Of a stretch of 64,000 nucleotides of DNA, positions 9,747-17,957 are shown piece after piece. This DNA is from UBA8389 sp035719105 (GTDB taxonomy: Bacteria > Bacteroidota > Bacteroidia > Bacteroidales > UBA1402). The first letter of the stretch is position 1; every line of letters begins with the position of its first letter. The position numbers and the translations under genes were made by a program. The stretch is taken from assembly GCA_035719105.1 (NCBI GenBank), contig DASTGN010000003.1, positions 186,001 through 250,000 on the forward strand. Direction: 5' to 3'. Under the pieces are notes generated by a model. It did not search any database, was not told the origin of the DNA, and saw nothing but the letters and a program-made list of their open reading frames with translations.

Positions 9747-10787
9747 TCAATTCGGATCGATCACCCAAGCATCCTGGTGAACGGTCAGCTTCTTTTTATT
9801 AAAATTCAAACTCTCCTTCAATGGAATGGAAACGTTGTACGATTTCATTTCCAAATTGGGCAGACTATCGTTGCGAATCCAGGAGTTGCAATATTTTAGG
9901 TCGTAAAAATTAATTCCCTGCTGTTTGGCAAAATCGATCCAGTTTGGAACTCTGCCTGTAATAACCGTATCCTTGCATTCAATGGGTTGGTACAACTGAT
10001 CTTTACGGATGTAGTAGCCATACTTTTTGGGATGGGTTAAAAATTCCTTGCAGGCCAAAATGCGGAAAACGTAACGGGAGGTTTCCTCCACCAGCCACAA
10101 ATCCAAACCAGTAGCAACACCTTGTCGTTGCAATTCTAAGGTAATCCGATTGGTACCAATATTATAAGATGCGCAAGCGGAAGGCCAGTCACTATATTTT
10201 GCATAAGCATCCTTTAAATACTTACATGCAGCGGCAGTTTCCTTTTTCACATTATATCGTTCGTCCACATCTCCAGACACTTCCAAACCATATTGTTTCG
10301 CCGTTTCGGGCATGAACTGCCACAACCCCACCGCTTTTGCTGAGGAGATGGCAATGGGGCTCAGCGTGCTTTCAATGCATGCCAGATATTTGATATCGTC
10401 AGGAATTCCGCTGTCTTTGAGAATGGGCTCAATCATCGGAAAATATCGATTGGCACGCTTCAACAGGGTCAGCGAGGAGGTATGCATGTAAACCATGGCC
10501 ATCAGTTCCCGGTCAAAACGCTCCCTCATATCGATTCGCGTCAAATCAATTTTATTGCCGCAGAATTCAATTTCGTCGGGTACTTCCGGCGCAATCGCGA
10601 TGAATGGTACGTTTTCATCCATTGCATTTGGTACATCATTGACTACTTCCAATGGAGAAGCCACTTTCTCGACAACCGCTTTCTTCGGTTTTTTTGCGTT
10701 CGCTTCTGTTTCACCATACACGACTACCGCCAGTACGAATAAAAAGATGGAAACCATCAGCAAACCTTTTCCTTTAATCATAAACAT
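9747..10787 (-). CDS. lytic transglycosylase (MltD/SLT-like), exported
   Basis: The 346-residue protein has an N-terminal signal/anchor (hydrophobic residues ~8-24) and a goose-type lysozyme/SLT domain from about residue 105. The catalytic glutamate is Glu139 in YLACIESTLSP, followed by SAKAVGLWQFMPETAKQYG, the classical SLT motif. It should cleave peptidoglycan between MurNAc and GlcNAc with anhydro-ring formation. No LysM repeats are seen at the C-terminus, unlike full MltD. Starts at 10787 or 10781 are both possible. It sits 1 bp after the CHU_C gene and 2 bp before uvrA, so all three are very likely co-transcribed. Confidence 0.9.
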   Translation of the reverse strand: MFMIKGKGLLMVSIFLFVLAVVVYGETEANAKKPKKAVVEKVASPLEVVNDVPNAMDENVPFIAIAPEVPDEIEFCGNKIDLTRIDMRERFDRELMAMVYMHTSSLTLLKRANRYFPMIEPILKDSGIPDDIKYLACIESTLSPIAISSAKAVGLWQFMPETAKQYGLEVSGDVDERYNVKKETAAACKYLKDAYAKYSDWPSACASYNIGTNRITLELQRQGVATGLDLWLVEETSRYVFRILACKEFLTHPKKYGYYIRKDQLYQPIECKDTVITGRVPNWIDFAKQQGINFYDLKYCNSWIRNDSLPNLEMKSYNVSIPLKESLNFNKKKLTVHQDAWVIDPN

Positions 10788-10788
10788 G

Positions 10789-12120
10789 CTATTCTAATAA
10801 GTTAATATCACCCTTTTTTTTATAAACAATTCCGTCCGAACCTTTAGCATCAATCAAATAAAAATAGACACCCGGCGAAACGGCCATTCCCTTGTACGTA
10901 CCATTCCAACCTTTGGAAGGATCCGACCATTCAAACAGCACATTGCCCCAACGATTGATGATGGTGCCTTTAAACTTGATGATGGAACGGTATGCCACTC
11001 TGAATTCATCGTTTTCTCCCGGAGTGGAGCGAGGTGTAAAAAAATTCGGACAATCTAATTTGGATTCCGAAACGGTTGGAGTGAACGAAGCAGAATCCGA
11101 ACAAGTACTGTTTAGGTTGTAAACAAACAACTTAACCAACGATTTTCCACTTTCTAAAAAAGGCTGATTCAGATTTTCGTCCGTATAACGTTTTGGTGTG
11201 CCAGAGGCAATTTCTGAATCATAAACGTACCACGTCACCCATTTTACAGCTTCGCTGGGATTACTGTAGAAATCTATGTTCAGCGGTGCCGGACCTGAAG
11301 GAGCCGAACCGTCCGGATATTCACCAGCCGTGGTTTTATCCAGCTCATTGGCGCCATCTCGTATCTGTGGTACTGCCAAAGCATTGGCTTTTACTGCAAC
11401 AGCCGTGTACAAGGCACTGGTAAACGAAATCGATGAACCGAAATAAGTGGCGAATTGGTCTCCACTCAATGTAAAATAAGTATCACAAAGCGGTGCAGAA
11501 ACTGACCAATTTAGATTTAAATTGGTGGAAGTCGAGTTCATCGTTTTTTGGATGTATTTTTTTTCGGTCGAATTCCATTCCAAACTCTTCCAGGTCAGGT
11601 TGAATGTTCGAATCAATGATAAAAGCCTTCCAGAAGTCGTATAATAGGGCATGTTATCAACAGATGATGTGACTTTCAGGGTTAAATTGTTGCAGACATC
11701 CCCTTCCGTCGTAAACGTGATGTCACTGATTGAAACGGGCAAATAAGCGACTACGAAACAATAATGTCGAACAGTTCCGTCGCTGGATTGAACATAATAT
11801 CCATATCCGGCCTGGACATTCTCAAGTACTGTTTCAGTCGTATTTGTATGCACATCTGAAGTTGAAACGGCTACTGAATTAGCTGGATTCTGCTCATAAC
11901 GGTACCAAGTCCAGTTCAATGGATTCGAATCGGCAAAATGCAAGACAGCTCGACTCGCGTCTTTATAGATGTAAATATTTTCCAAACCAGAATTGGGTAA
12001 TCCGTGCTCATCGTATGGTGCCCCATTCACATCACCAGACGCAGAAAACTGAGCCGCACAAAACGATGCGGTGAAGCAAACAACCAAAAGTAGGAGCGTA
12101 ATTTTTTTCATTGTTTCCAA
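10789..12120 (-). CDS. secreted protein with T9SS type B (CHU_C, gliding-motility-associated) C-terminal sorting domain
   Basis: The 443-residue protein starts with a signal peptide (MKKITLLLLVVCFTASFCAAQ; the MKK ATG is 9 bp inside the ORF) and is rich in Ser, Thr and aromatic residues like an adhesin or beta-sandwich protein. The last ~85 residues match the type IX secretion type B sorting domain: CPNFFTPRSTPGENDEFRV, then IINRWGNVLFEW, then GWNGTYKG and PGVYFYLI. This predicts export across the outer membrane by a type IX system. No catalytic motif is recognised in the passenger. It heads the leftward run that includes the lytic transglycosylase and uvrA. Confidence 0.85.
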   Translation of the reverse strand: METMKKITLLLLVVCFTASFCAAQFSASGDVNGAPYDEHGLPNSGLENIYIYKDASRAVLHFADSNPLNWTWYRYEQNPANSVAVSTSDVHTNTTETVLENVQAGYGYYVQSSDGTVRHYCFVVAYLPVSISDITFTTEGDVCNNLTLKVTSSVDNMPYYTTSGRLLSLIRTFNLTWKSLEWNSTEKKYIQKTMNSTSTNLNLNWSVSAPLCDTYFTLSGDQFATYFGSSISFTSALYTAVAVKANALAVPQIRDGANELDKTTAGEYPDGSAPSGPAPLNIDFYSNPSEAVKWVTWYVYDSEIASGTPKRYTDENLNQPFLESGKSLVKLFVYNLNSTCSDSASFTPTVSESKLDCPNFFTPRSTPGENDEFRVAYRSIIKFKGTIINRWGNVLFEWSDPSKGWNGTYKGMAVSPGVYFYLIDAKGSDGIVYKKKGDINLLE

Positions 12121-12137
12121 TTCATCGAAAAATCCAT

Positions 12138-12145
12138 CAAAGATA
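12138..12145 (-). promoter_or_regulatory. -7 element for the CHU_C/transglycosylase/uvrA run
   Basis: Read leftward the site is TATCTTTG, matching TAnnTTTG, 17 bp upstream of the CHU_C gene's first ATG. It lies back to back with a rightward element at 12169-12176, so both divergent genes share a 78-bp control region. Confidence 0.5.
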
Positions 12146-12168
12146 CGATTTCTTACCGAAAATTGCCG

Positions 12169-12176
12169 TATTTTTG
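12169..12176 (+). promoter_or_regulatory. -7 element for the LysM-protein gene
   Basis: TATTTTTG matches TAnnTTTG and lies 23-30 bp before the candidate ATGs at 12193 and 12199. The TTG at 12163 that would extend the reading frame falls upstream of this element, which argues for an ATG start. Confidence 0.5.
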
Positions 12177-12198
12177 TTACTCCAAAAACCGGATGGCC

Positions 12199-13632
12199 AT
12201 GTCAAAACGTTTGATTTTTTTGTTGCTGATCGTGTTCGCCTGCTCTGTGAATGGTTTTTGTCAGATTAAAGGCGTCCCAACGGTCATACTTTTTGAAAAA
12301 ACGTATTACAAATACGAAGTCAAGGCAAAGGAGACCATTTATTCCCTTTGCAAGCGTTTCAATACGACTCCCGAAGAGCTTCAGAGCTTGAATCCTACGG
12401 TTTCGGCCGGATTGAAAAAAGGGCAAGTATTGCTTATCCCCGCACACGATTTGGAGAAAAAAGAAGCCGATCAAGTAGTTGTAGCACCCCTCATCAAATC
12501 GAACGATACGACTGTCCGAACAGCAATGGGGTCAGAAAAACGCAAGAATACGCTCTTCATCTCAACCGATAGACCTCGCATAACCGTTTTACTCCCCTTT
12601 GCTCCTACCAATGTGGCCGGTTCAAACGAACGTTACATCGAATTTTACGAAGGTCTTCTTTTAGCCGTCGACAGTTTAAAAAGCCTGGGACTATCATTTG
12701 AGGTTCAGGCGCTTGAATGTGGACACGATGCTGCAACGATTTCCAAACTCATCGATAACGGTCAATTGGATGAAACCGATTATTGCATTGGAGGAACCAC
12801 TCCCGAACAAATTTCTCTACTTTCGGAATGGGCAAAAAAAAATCATCGCTATTTGATTTTCCCCTTCAGCTCCAGAATTCCTGAAATGGAAAGCAACCCT
12901 TATTTGTTTCAAACCAATACGCCACACCTTTATATGTTCGACCGTTTGGCCGATTATGCAGCCCAACGCGTTGGGGACACCAATGTTATTTTCCTGAAAG
13001 CCAGCACTGATGAATCCGACATTCGTGCACAACTCATTCCAAGAGTTCAGGCGAAATTCAAACGGTTGGGTATTCCTTATATCGAAGTTGCTGATGACGA
13101 GAATCTGGAATTATTGTCCAAGGCGCTTTCAGAAACCAAGTTGAACCAAATCATGCCTACACCTTTGAATATGCAGGAGACCAATAATTTACTGACTCGA
13201 TTGGGTGCCTTTCACAAGGCAAATCCAAACTTTCAGATGGTCTTGGTAGGTTATCCGGATTGGATGGCCATCAACAAAGGTTACCAAAAGTACCTATACG
13301 ACTTGAATACCATCATTTATTCCAATTTTTATGCGGATACTCAACAAAAAAATGTCCGTGATTTTCAGATTTTGTTCAATCAAACCTACGATCAAAATTT
13401 GATGAACACTTATCCCAAATATGGCATGATGGGCTACGACATTGCCGGATATTTCATTCCTAGAATGGTATTTGAAAAATCGGAGGTGTCTGATACCGTT
13501 CGTTATCTCAGCCCGCTTCAAAGCGAATTTAAATTCGGTACCACCAATGCCTTGAGCGGTGCCAGCAACCAAAGCTTCTTCATCATTCGTTACACCCCCG
13601 AAAACGAGGTGGAAGTTAAGGTTATGCATTAA
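12199..13632 (+). CDS. LysM-domain exported protein with periplasmic-binding-like C-terminal region
   Basis: The product (477 residues from the ATG at 12199; MAM at 12193 is an alternative) has a signal peptide MSKRLIFLLLIVFACSVNGF. One LysM domain follows (KYEVKAKETIYSLCKRFNTT through GQVLLIPA), which binds peptidoglycan glycan. The remaining ~350 residues look like an ABC-transporter substrate-binding (Leu/Ile/Val-type) fold: ITVLLPFAPTN, a central segment NPNFQMVLVGYPDW and a GYDIAGYF stretch. This LysM-plus-receptor architecture recurs in Bacteroidetes, but its ligand is unknown. The beta-barrel gene begins 15 bp downstream, suggesting an envelope operon. Confidence 0.8.
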   Translation: MSKRLIFLLLIVFACSVNGFCQIKGVPTVILFEKTYYKYEVKAKETIYSLCKRFNTTPEELQSLNPTVSAGLKKGQVLLIPAHDLEKKEADQVVVAPLIKSNDTTVRTAMGSEKRKNTLFISTDRPRITVLLPFAPTNVAGSNERYIEFYEGLLLAVDSLKSLGLSFEVQALECGHDAATISKLIDNGQLDETDYCIGGTTPEQISLLSEWAKKNHRYLIFPFSSRIPEMESNPYLFQTNTPHLYMFDRLADYAAQRVGDTNVIFLKASTDESDIRAQLIPRVQAKFKRLGIPYIEVADDENLELLSKALSETKLNQIMPTPLNMQETNNLLTRLGAFHKANPNFQMVLVGYPDWMAINKGYQKYLYDLNTIIYSNFYADTQQKNVRDFQILFNQTYDQNLMNTYPKYGMMGYDIAGYFIPRMVFEKSEVSDTVRYLSPLQSEFKFGTTNALSGASNQSFFIIRYTPENEVEVKVMH

Positions 13633-13647
13633 TTGAAAATAAGTCCC

Positions 13648-14313
13648 ATGAATTTCTTCAAAATACAGCTTACTGTCCTTTTGTCATTTATAAGCTTTTC
13701 ACTTTCAGCACAATATAATACGCTGAGGGAATGGTATGTGGGGCCTTCAGCTGGTGTTTCGGCTTCCACCATCACCCTGTCCCCCAACTTTGTAGACAAA
13801 ATGTACACGTTGGGTAAAAACGGGGGTTTGACTATGCGATACGTCAGCGAAAGTCATTTTGGCCTACAGTTGGAATGCAATTTCCTGGAATCGGGTTGGT
13901 TGGAGGATCAGTTGGGTTTCAAAGACCCAAAACAATATTCGTATTCGAGACAATTACAATTTGTTGAGGTTCCATTCTTGATGCATACCTATTCGTCGGT
14001 TGGAGCAACTCGTTTCTTTCTAAACATTGGCCCTAAATTCAGTTATCTCTTGTCAGAGTCGGAGACCAATCGGGCAACCATTCCTCAACTGGATCACGGA
14101 AAATTAGTAGAACGGCCTTTCCAATACGGAATTCTGGGAGGTGGTGGGGTTGAAGTTCATATAGGGCCTACCGTTTTGGGTTTGGAAGGACGTTATTGTT
14201 ACAATCTATCCAACCTTTTCAAAGATGCAATCGGGGAAGATTACGTTACCTCCGATTTGCAAGTGATCACTTTGAACTTGTACCTTCTTTTCCAACTTTC
14301 AGGAAAAAAATAA
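13648..14313 (+). CDS. outer-membrane beta-barrel protein, PorT-like
   Basis: The 221-residue protein has a signal peptide ending SFSLSAQ, typical of Bacteroidetes exported proteins. It continues with alternating hydrophobic strands such as FGLQLECNFLESGW, RFFLNIGPKFSYLLS and GILGGGGVEVHIG, as in the small outer-membrane beta-barrel/PorT family. The ATG at 13648 is preferred to a TTG at 13633 that abuts the upstream stop. PorT itself takes part in type IX secretion, but this family is broad and a role in T9SS is only a possibility. A terminator hairpin starts within the stop codon region. Confidence 0.75.
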   Translation: MNFFKIQLTVLLSFISFSLSAQYNTLREWYVGPSAGVSASTITLSPNFVDKMYTLGKNGGLTMRYVSESHFGLQLECNFLESGWLEDQLGFKDPKQYSYSRQLQFVEVPFLMHTYSSVGATRFFLNIGPKFSYLLSESETNRATIPQLDHGKLVERPFQYGILGGGGVEVHIGPTVLGLEGRYCYNLSNLFKDAIGEDYVTSDLQVITLNLYLLFQLSGKK

Positions 14314-14337
14314 AACCGACTCTACTGAATCGGTTTT
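14312..14337. terminator. bidirectional terminator
   Basis: AAAACCGA at 14312-14319 pairs with TCGGTTTT at 14330-14337 around a 10-nt loop, with A- and T-rich flanks on both sides. It lies between the rightward beta-barrel gene and the leftward DUF4293 gene and can stop both transcripts. Confidence 0.75.
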
Positions 14338-14358
14338 AAAAATTGGTATCGTATGGAA

Positions 14359-14817
14359 TCAACGAATTCTGTCCAACGATTTCACCAAAGCATCGTCTTT
14401 TCGAATACCATTGATGGCCAACAGATCGAAAATGATACCGATGAAAGGCAACCATGCTGAAGCGCCGTAAACGATTTCAGGTTGCATTAGATATTTGATA
14501 TACAAAAACATGCAGACCATAGACACAGCAAGCACTGTTTTAAAAACAAGTGCTATACCAGTCAGTCTGATTTGTCGGCTGCGTTTTTTAAAGTGGAAAA
14601 TGGCTAAGAAGGAGAAAAAGCCAGCAAATCCAGCAAGAAGTCCAAAGATCCAAACCGGAAGATTGAGCAACGGCAACTCGCCCGTTTGAATTATTTTGAA
14701 AGCCGAGCATTCATACAAACCCTGCGGCATGATGAATTTACCGACAGGAAAGAAGCATACAGCAATCAAAGCGACAGCGGCCAACAACAACCAAAGACTT
14801 TGAATACGCTGTATCAT
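14359..14817 (-). CDS. DUF4293 family membrane protein
   Basis: The 152-residue protein has four predicted membrane segments (about residues 5-24, 51-72, 86-106 and 118-138) and begins MIQRIQSLWLLLAAVALIA, the hallmark of DUF4293, a family largely limited to Bacteroidetes. No function is known. Its ATG comes 1 bp after the omega stop codon. It is the last gene of the bamD-rpoZ-DUF4293 operon, an arrangement conserved in Bacteroidetes. Confidence 0.85.
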   Translation of the reverse strand: MIQRIQSLWLLLAAVALIAVCFFPVGKFIMPQGLYECSAFKIIQTGELPLLNLPVWIFGLLAGFAGFFSFLAIFHFKKRSRQIRLTGIALVFKTVLAVSMVCMFLYIKYLMQPEIVYGASAWLPFIGIIFDLLAINGIRKDDALVKSLDRIR

Positions 14818-14818
14818 C

Positions 14819-15148
14819 TTATTTTTTCAATTTCTCGCGAGCGGGATTCTTATGATAGATTTTTCCGTCCATGTATTCCTGAGCAGCAATTAAGGTTGCT
14901 TTAGGCAATTTTTCATAGAAACGAGAAATCTCGATTTGTTCGCGGTTTTCGAACACTTCTTCCAAATTATCGGTATAAGAAGCGAATTCCTGCAATTTCT
15001 TTTCGAGCTCCGATTTCATTTCCACGCCAATCTGATTGGAACGTTTGGCAATGATTTTAACGGTTTCGTAGACGTTGCCGGTGTCTTCACACAAAGCATT
15101 CATGTCGCGCGTTACGGTTGAATTCGGAATTGATTTTTTGTACTCCAT
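14819..15148 (-). CDS. rpoZ: DNA-directed RNA polymerase omega subunit, Bacteroidetes type
   Basis: The 109-residue protein matches the Bacteroidetes omega/Rpb6-like family. It starts MEYKKSIPNSTVTRDMNALC and contains VYETVKIIAKRSNQIG, corresponding to the omega core helix that clamps the beta' subunit, then a Bacteroidetes-specific acidic tail. It starts 11 bp after the bamD stop, and that neighbourhood supports the call. It is longer and more divergent than E. coli omega, as expected for the phylum. Confidence 0.85.
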   Translation of the reverse strand: MEYKKSIPNSTVTRDMNALCEDTGNVYETVKIIAKRSNQIGVEMKSELEKKLQEFASYTDNLEEVFENREQIEISRFYEKLPKATLIAAQEYMDGKIYHKNPAREKLKK

Positions 15149-15159
15149 TTTTCAGTTTT

Positions 15160-15963
15160 TTATTCTTTGATTACTTTTTTACATTCTTTGAGGATGGATT
15201 CCGCTTCTTTGAGATACTTACTGGCAGGAAATTCATTCAAGAAACTGAAATATTCATCCTGCGTAGCCCGGAAACGATCCAACTTTAGGTTTTCCACACT
15301 TTGTACTGCCAACTGGAACCTCGACTTCAAGATCAGAAAAGCCAATTCTTCCCGGTATTTTGAGACGGGATAATCCATCAGTGCATTATTGGCGGTGATG
15401 ATACAAGACTGATAGTTATTGCCCATGTAATCACCCAAATCAAAATACAACTTACTGGCCAGCAATTGTTTGTAAACTAATTTGTCCTGTAAATCGTTCA
15501 GCATACTTACTACTTCCTCCTTTCGGTCACTTTCCGGATAGTAATCCAGGAAAACATTGAGTTGGTCCATCGCTTTGATGGTTTCCTCTTGAGTCAGCCT
15601 TGGATCCGGAGAATTCAGGTAAGCAGCTTTCCCGGCTAAAAACCGGCAATCTTCCGTGAACACACCTTTGGGATAAGTCTTATAATAGGTCTCAAAAAAG
15701 CCCGAAGCAGAAAAATAGTCTTTTCTGTTATAATAGGAATTGGCCAACATGAACAAGGTCTGTTCTGCCCTGTCTGTACCCTTATGGATGGGTTGAAGTT
15801 CTTCCAACAACTCTATTGCGCGCAGATATTTCTTCTGTTCGTAATATTCGTTGGCTTTTTTCCACTTCAATTCATAATCGGTACTTTTCAGCAATTTCTG
15901 ATAGTCAGAACAGGAAACCAGGTTGATACCCAGCAAGATAATAATTAGAAATTTCCACTTCAT
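15160..15963 (-). CDS. bamD: outer membrane assembly lipoprotein BamD
   Basis: BamD is the essential TPR lipoprotein of the BAM complex that folds outer-membrane beta-barrels. From the ATG at 15963 the protein is 267 residues with a lipoprotein signal ending LVSC, so lipidation is expected at Cys18. TPR-like repeats follow (WKKANEYYEQKKYLRAIELL, LFMLANSYYNRKDYFSASGF). The ORF extends 15 codons upstream, but those residues would disrupt the signal peptide. A -7 promoter element lies 45 bp upstream. Confidence 0.92.
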   Translation of the reverse strand: MKWKFLIIILLGINLVSCSDYQKLLKSTDYELKWKKANEYYEQKKYLRAIELLEELQPIHKGTDRAEQTLFMLANSYYNRKDYFSASGFFETYYKTYPKGVFTEDCRFLAGKAAYLNSPDPRLTQEETIKAMDQLNVFLDYYPESDRKEEVVSMLNDLQDKLVYKQLLASKLYFDLGDYMGNNYQSCIITANNALMDYPVSKYREELAFLILKSRFQLAVQSVENLKLDRFRATQDEYFSFLNEFPASKYLKEAESILKECKKVIKE

Positions 15964-16007
15964 ACCGTTACGATTCTCACACTTTTCAAGATGTATGAAA
16001 AGTTGCA

Positions 16008-16015
16008 CAAAGGTA
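16008..16015 (-). promoter_or_regulatory. -7 element for bamD-rpoZ-DUF4293
   Basis: Read leftward this is TACCTTTG, a perfect TAnnTTTG match, 45 bp upstream of the bamD ATG. It lies inside the longer upstream reading frame, which supports the shorter bamD start. Confidence 0.5.
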
Positions 16016-16078
16016 ACATTTCCCTTTCAATATGCGAAAAAAACAGCATAATTTAACTGAAAAGCCTATTGGTAAGCG

Positions 16079-16516
16079 TTAAAAATAATACATTTCACTG
16101 GCTTTAATCAGTTTCAGGTTTGAATTTTGCAATACTTCCACACATTTGGCAATGTCGCTGGGTCGAATCACTACTCTGGCCACATCGTCCATTGCAAAGG
16201 CATACATGTAATCTACCGATACGTTGTGTTCAGAAAGAGTGAGCAACGCATCCGATAAAGTACCGGGTGTATTGGGCACGAACAAGCAGACCACATCGCT
16301 TAAAGTAACAGTAAATCCGTTGGCTGTAAGCAATTTCTTAGCTGCCTGTGGATCAGATAGAACAACCCGCATGATACCGAAATCGGAGGATTCAGCCATG
16401 CTGAAGGCTGATAAATTGATGCCTGCCTGTCCCAATAAGCGGGTAACTTCCGTCAAACGTCCAGTCTTATTTTCCAAAAAGATGGATAGCTGCTTGATAA
16501 TCAATGGTTCGCTCAT
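16079..16516 (-). CDS. tandem ACT-domain protein
   Basis: The 145-residue protein consists of two ACT domains (about residues 3-70 and 72-140), the small-molecule-binding modules that usually sense amino acids. The first opens IKQLSIFLENKTGRLTEVTR and the second VVCLFVPNTPGTLSDALL, both with the Gly-Arg/Thr-Leu turn that forms the ligand site. The start at 16516 lies 2 bp after the paaK stop. Free-standing ACT proteins next to phenylacetate-CoA ligases are frequent in anaerobes. It probably senses an aromatic or branched amino acid and tunes the ligase, but the ligand is not determined by sequence. Confidence 0.85.
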   Translation of the reverse strand: MSEPLIIKQLSIFLENKTGRLTEVTRLLGQAGINLSAFSMAESSDFGIMRVVLSDPQAAKKLLTANGFTVTLSDVVCLFVPNTPGTLSDALLTLSEHNVSVDYMYAFAMDDVARVVIRPSDIAKCVEVLQNSNLKLIKASEMYYF

Positions 16517-16518
16517 AT

Positions 16519-17817
16519 TCAATACAAATTACGTTTGTCAGTTACACGTTTGGCTTTTCCGGTGGAACGTTCAATAGACCTAGGTTCCACCAATTTGACA
16601 TGAGCATGGATTCCGACCACGCTCAGAATACGTTGTTCGATGCGTTTGGCCAGCCCAAGCATCATACTCATATCGTCTTTAAAGTTTTCAGGACGCAATT
16701 CCACATGGACATCAAAAGTATCCGTATTGTTCATGCGATCAACATATAAATGGTAATGAGGAGCAGTTTCACCAAACTCCAGCAGGACGCTTTCAATTTG
16801 AGATGGGAATACGTTCACCCCTCGAATGATCAGCATGTCATCGCTACGTCCCATAATCTTGTGCATTCGGACGGATGTACGGCCGCAAGAGCAAGTTTCA
16901 TAAATCAAGGAAGTCAAGTCTTTGGTACGATATCGCAATACGGGCATGCCTTCTTTTGTAATGGTGGTGAATACCAACTCCCCTATTTCGCCCTTCTTAA
17001 CTGGTTTCAGTGTTTTGGGATTAATGATTTCTGGGAAAAAATGGTCTTCGTTGATGTGCATGCCGTGTTGAGCGCTGCAATCGTATGCCACTCCCGGGCC
17101 AATGACCTCGGTCAAGCCAAAAATGTCATACGCTTTCAGACCGAGTTTCTCTTCAATTTCCTTACGCATTTCTTCCGTCCAAGGTTCGGCGCCGAAAAAA
17201 CCTACTTTGAGTTTCAATTTATCCTGAACGCCCATGTCGTGTACAGCTTCTGCTAAATACAAAGCGTAAGAAGGGGTGCAGCAAAGGGCTGTGGAACCAA
17301 AATCGGTCATCAATTGTATTTGTTTTTCCGTATTTCCTGATGAAATCGGAATGACAGAAGCACCGATGTTTTCTGCACCATAATGTGCACCAAGCCCACC
17401 GGTGAACAAACCATAGCCGTAAGCAATTTGGAAAATGTCATTACGAGTGCATCCACCTGATGTAAACGTTCTGGCCATCACTTCGGCCCAAATATTCAAA
17501 TCCTTTCGGGTATACCCTGCTACTATGGGTTTTCCAGTAGTTCCGGACGAAGCGTGCAATCGAACTATTTCCGACATCGGTGCGGAGAACAAACCGAAAG
17601 GATATTGGTCGCGAAGGTCAGTCTTTGTAGTGAAAGGCAGTTTTACGATATCGTCGATTGTTTCAATGTCATTTGGGGTGATGCCGAGTTCTTGCATCTT
17701 GGTCCTATAAAAGGGCGAATTATGGTAAACACACTCAACGGTGGTGCGAAGCCTTTTGCTTTGCACCTCACGCAGTTCCTCGTGCCCCATGCACTCGTAG
17801 CTTTCGTTCCAAATCAT
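16519..17817 (-). CDS. paaK: phenylacetate-CoA ligase
   Basis: The 432-residue adenylate-forming enzyme makes aryl-acetyl-CoA from phenylacetate or a related aryl acid, ATP and CoA. The AMP-binding loop is LHASSGTTGKPIVAGYT; further motifs are FGLTEVIGPGVAYDC and YRTKDLT. The C-terminal lid domain begins MGRSDDMLIIRGVNVFPSQ. The start at 17817 (MIWNESYECMGHEELREVQ) matches the family; the ORF extension upstream lacks similarity. In anaerobic Bacteroidetes this enzyme is usually tied to 2-oxoacid oxidoreductases for aromatic amino acids, but no iorAB genes lie in this window. It is followed by the ACT gene. Confidence 0.93.
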   Translation of the reverse strand: MIWNESYECMGHEELREVQSKRLRTTVECVYHNSPFYRTKMQELGITPNDIETIDDIVKLPFTTKTDLRDQYPFGLFSAPMSEIVRLHASSGTTGKPIVAGYTRKDLNIWAEVMARTFTSGGCTRNDIFQIAYGYGLFTGGLGAHYGAENIGASVIPISSGNTEKQIQLMTDFGSTALCCTPSYALYLAEAVHDMGVQDKLKLKVGFFGAEPWTEEMRKEIEEKLGLKAYDIFGLTEVIGPGVAYDCSAQHGMHINEDHFFPEIINPKTLKPVKKGEIGELVFTTITKEGMPVLRYRTKDLTSLIYETCSCGRTSVRMHKIMGRSDDMLIIRGVNVFPSQIESVLLEFGETAPHYHLYVDRMNNTDTFDVHVELRPENFKDDMSMMLGLAKRIEQRILSVVGIHAHVKLVEPRSIERSTGKAKRVTDKRNLY

Positions 17818-17931
17818 AATATATAAAGTATAAGAATCAGTCGTTTTGGTAGTCGTACATGCACTTTCCACTAGTTGCCGTCCACTACTGCAAAGTAAAT
17901 CAATATTTCCTGATTTTCCGCCCAAATCAGC

Positions 17932-17939
17932 TATATTTG
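17932..17939 (+). promoter_or_regulatory. -7 element for uvrB
   Basis: TATATTTG is a perfect TAnnTTTG match, 18 bp before the uvrB ATG, giving a very short leader. No clear -33 TTTG is seen. Confidence 0.5.
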
Positions 17940-17957
17940 TACCTTCTAAAATAGTCT

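Noticed and set aside
9742..16521. Identical TGAATATG junctions at transglycosylase/uvrA and paaK/ACT
   Set aside because: Two matches of eight bases at close-packed gene junctions are expected by chance and coding constraint.
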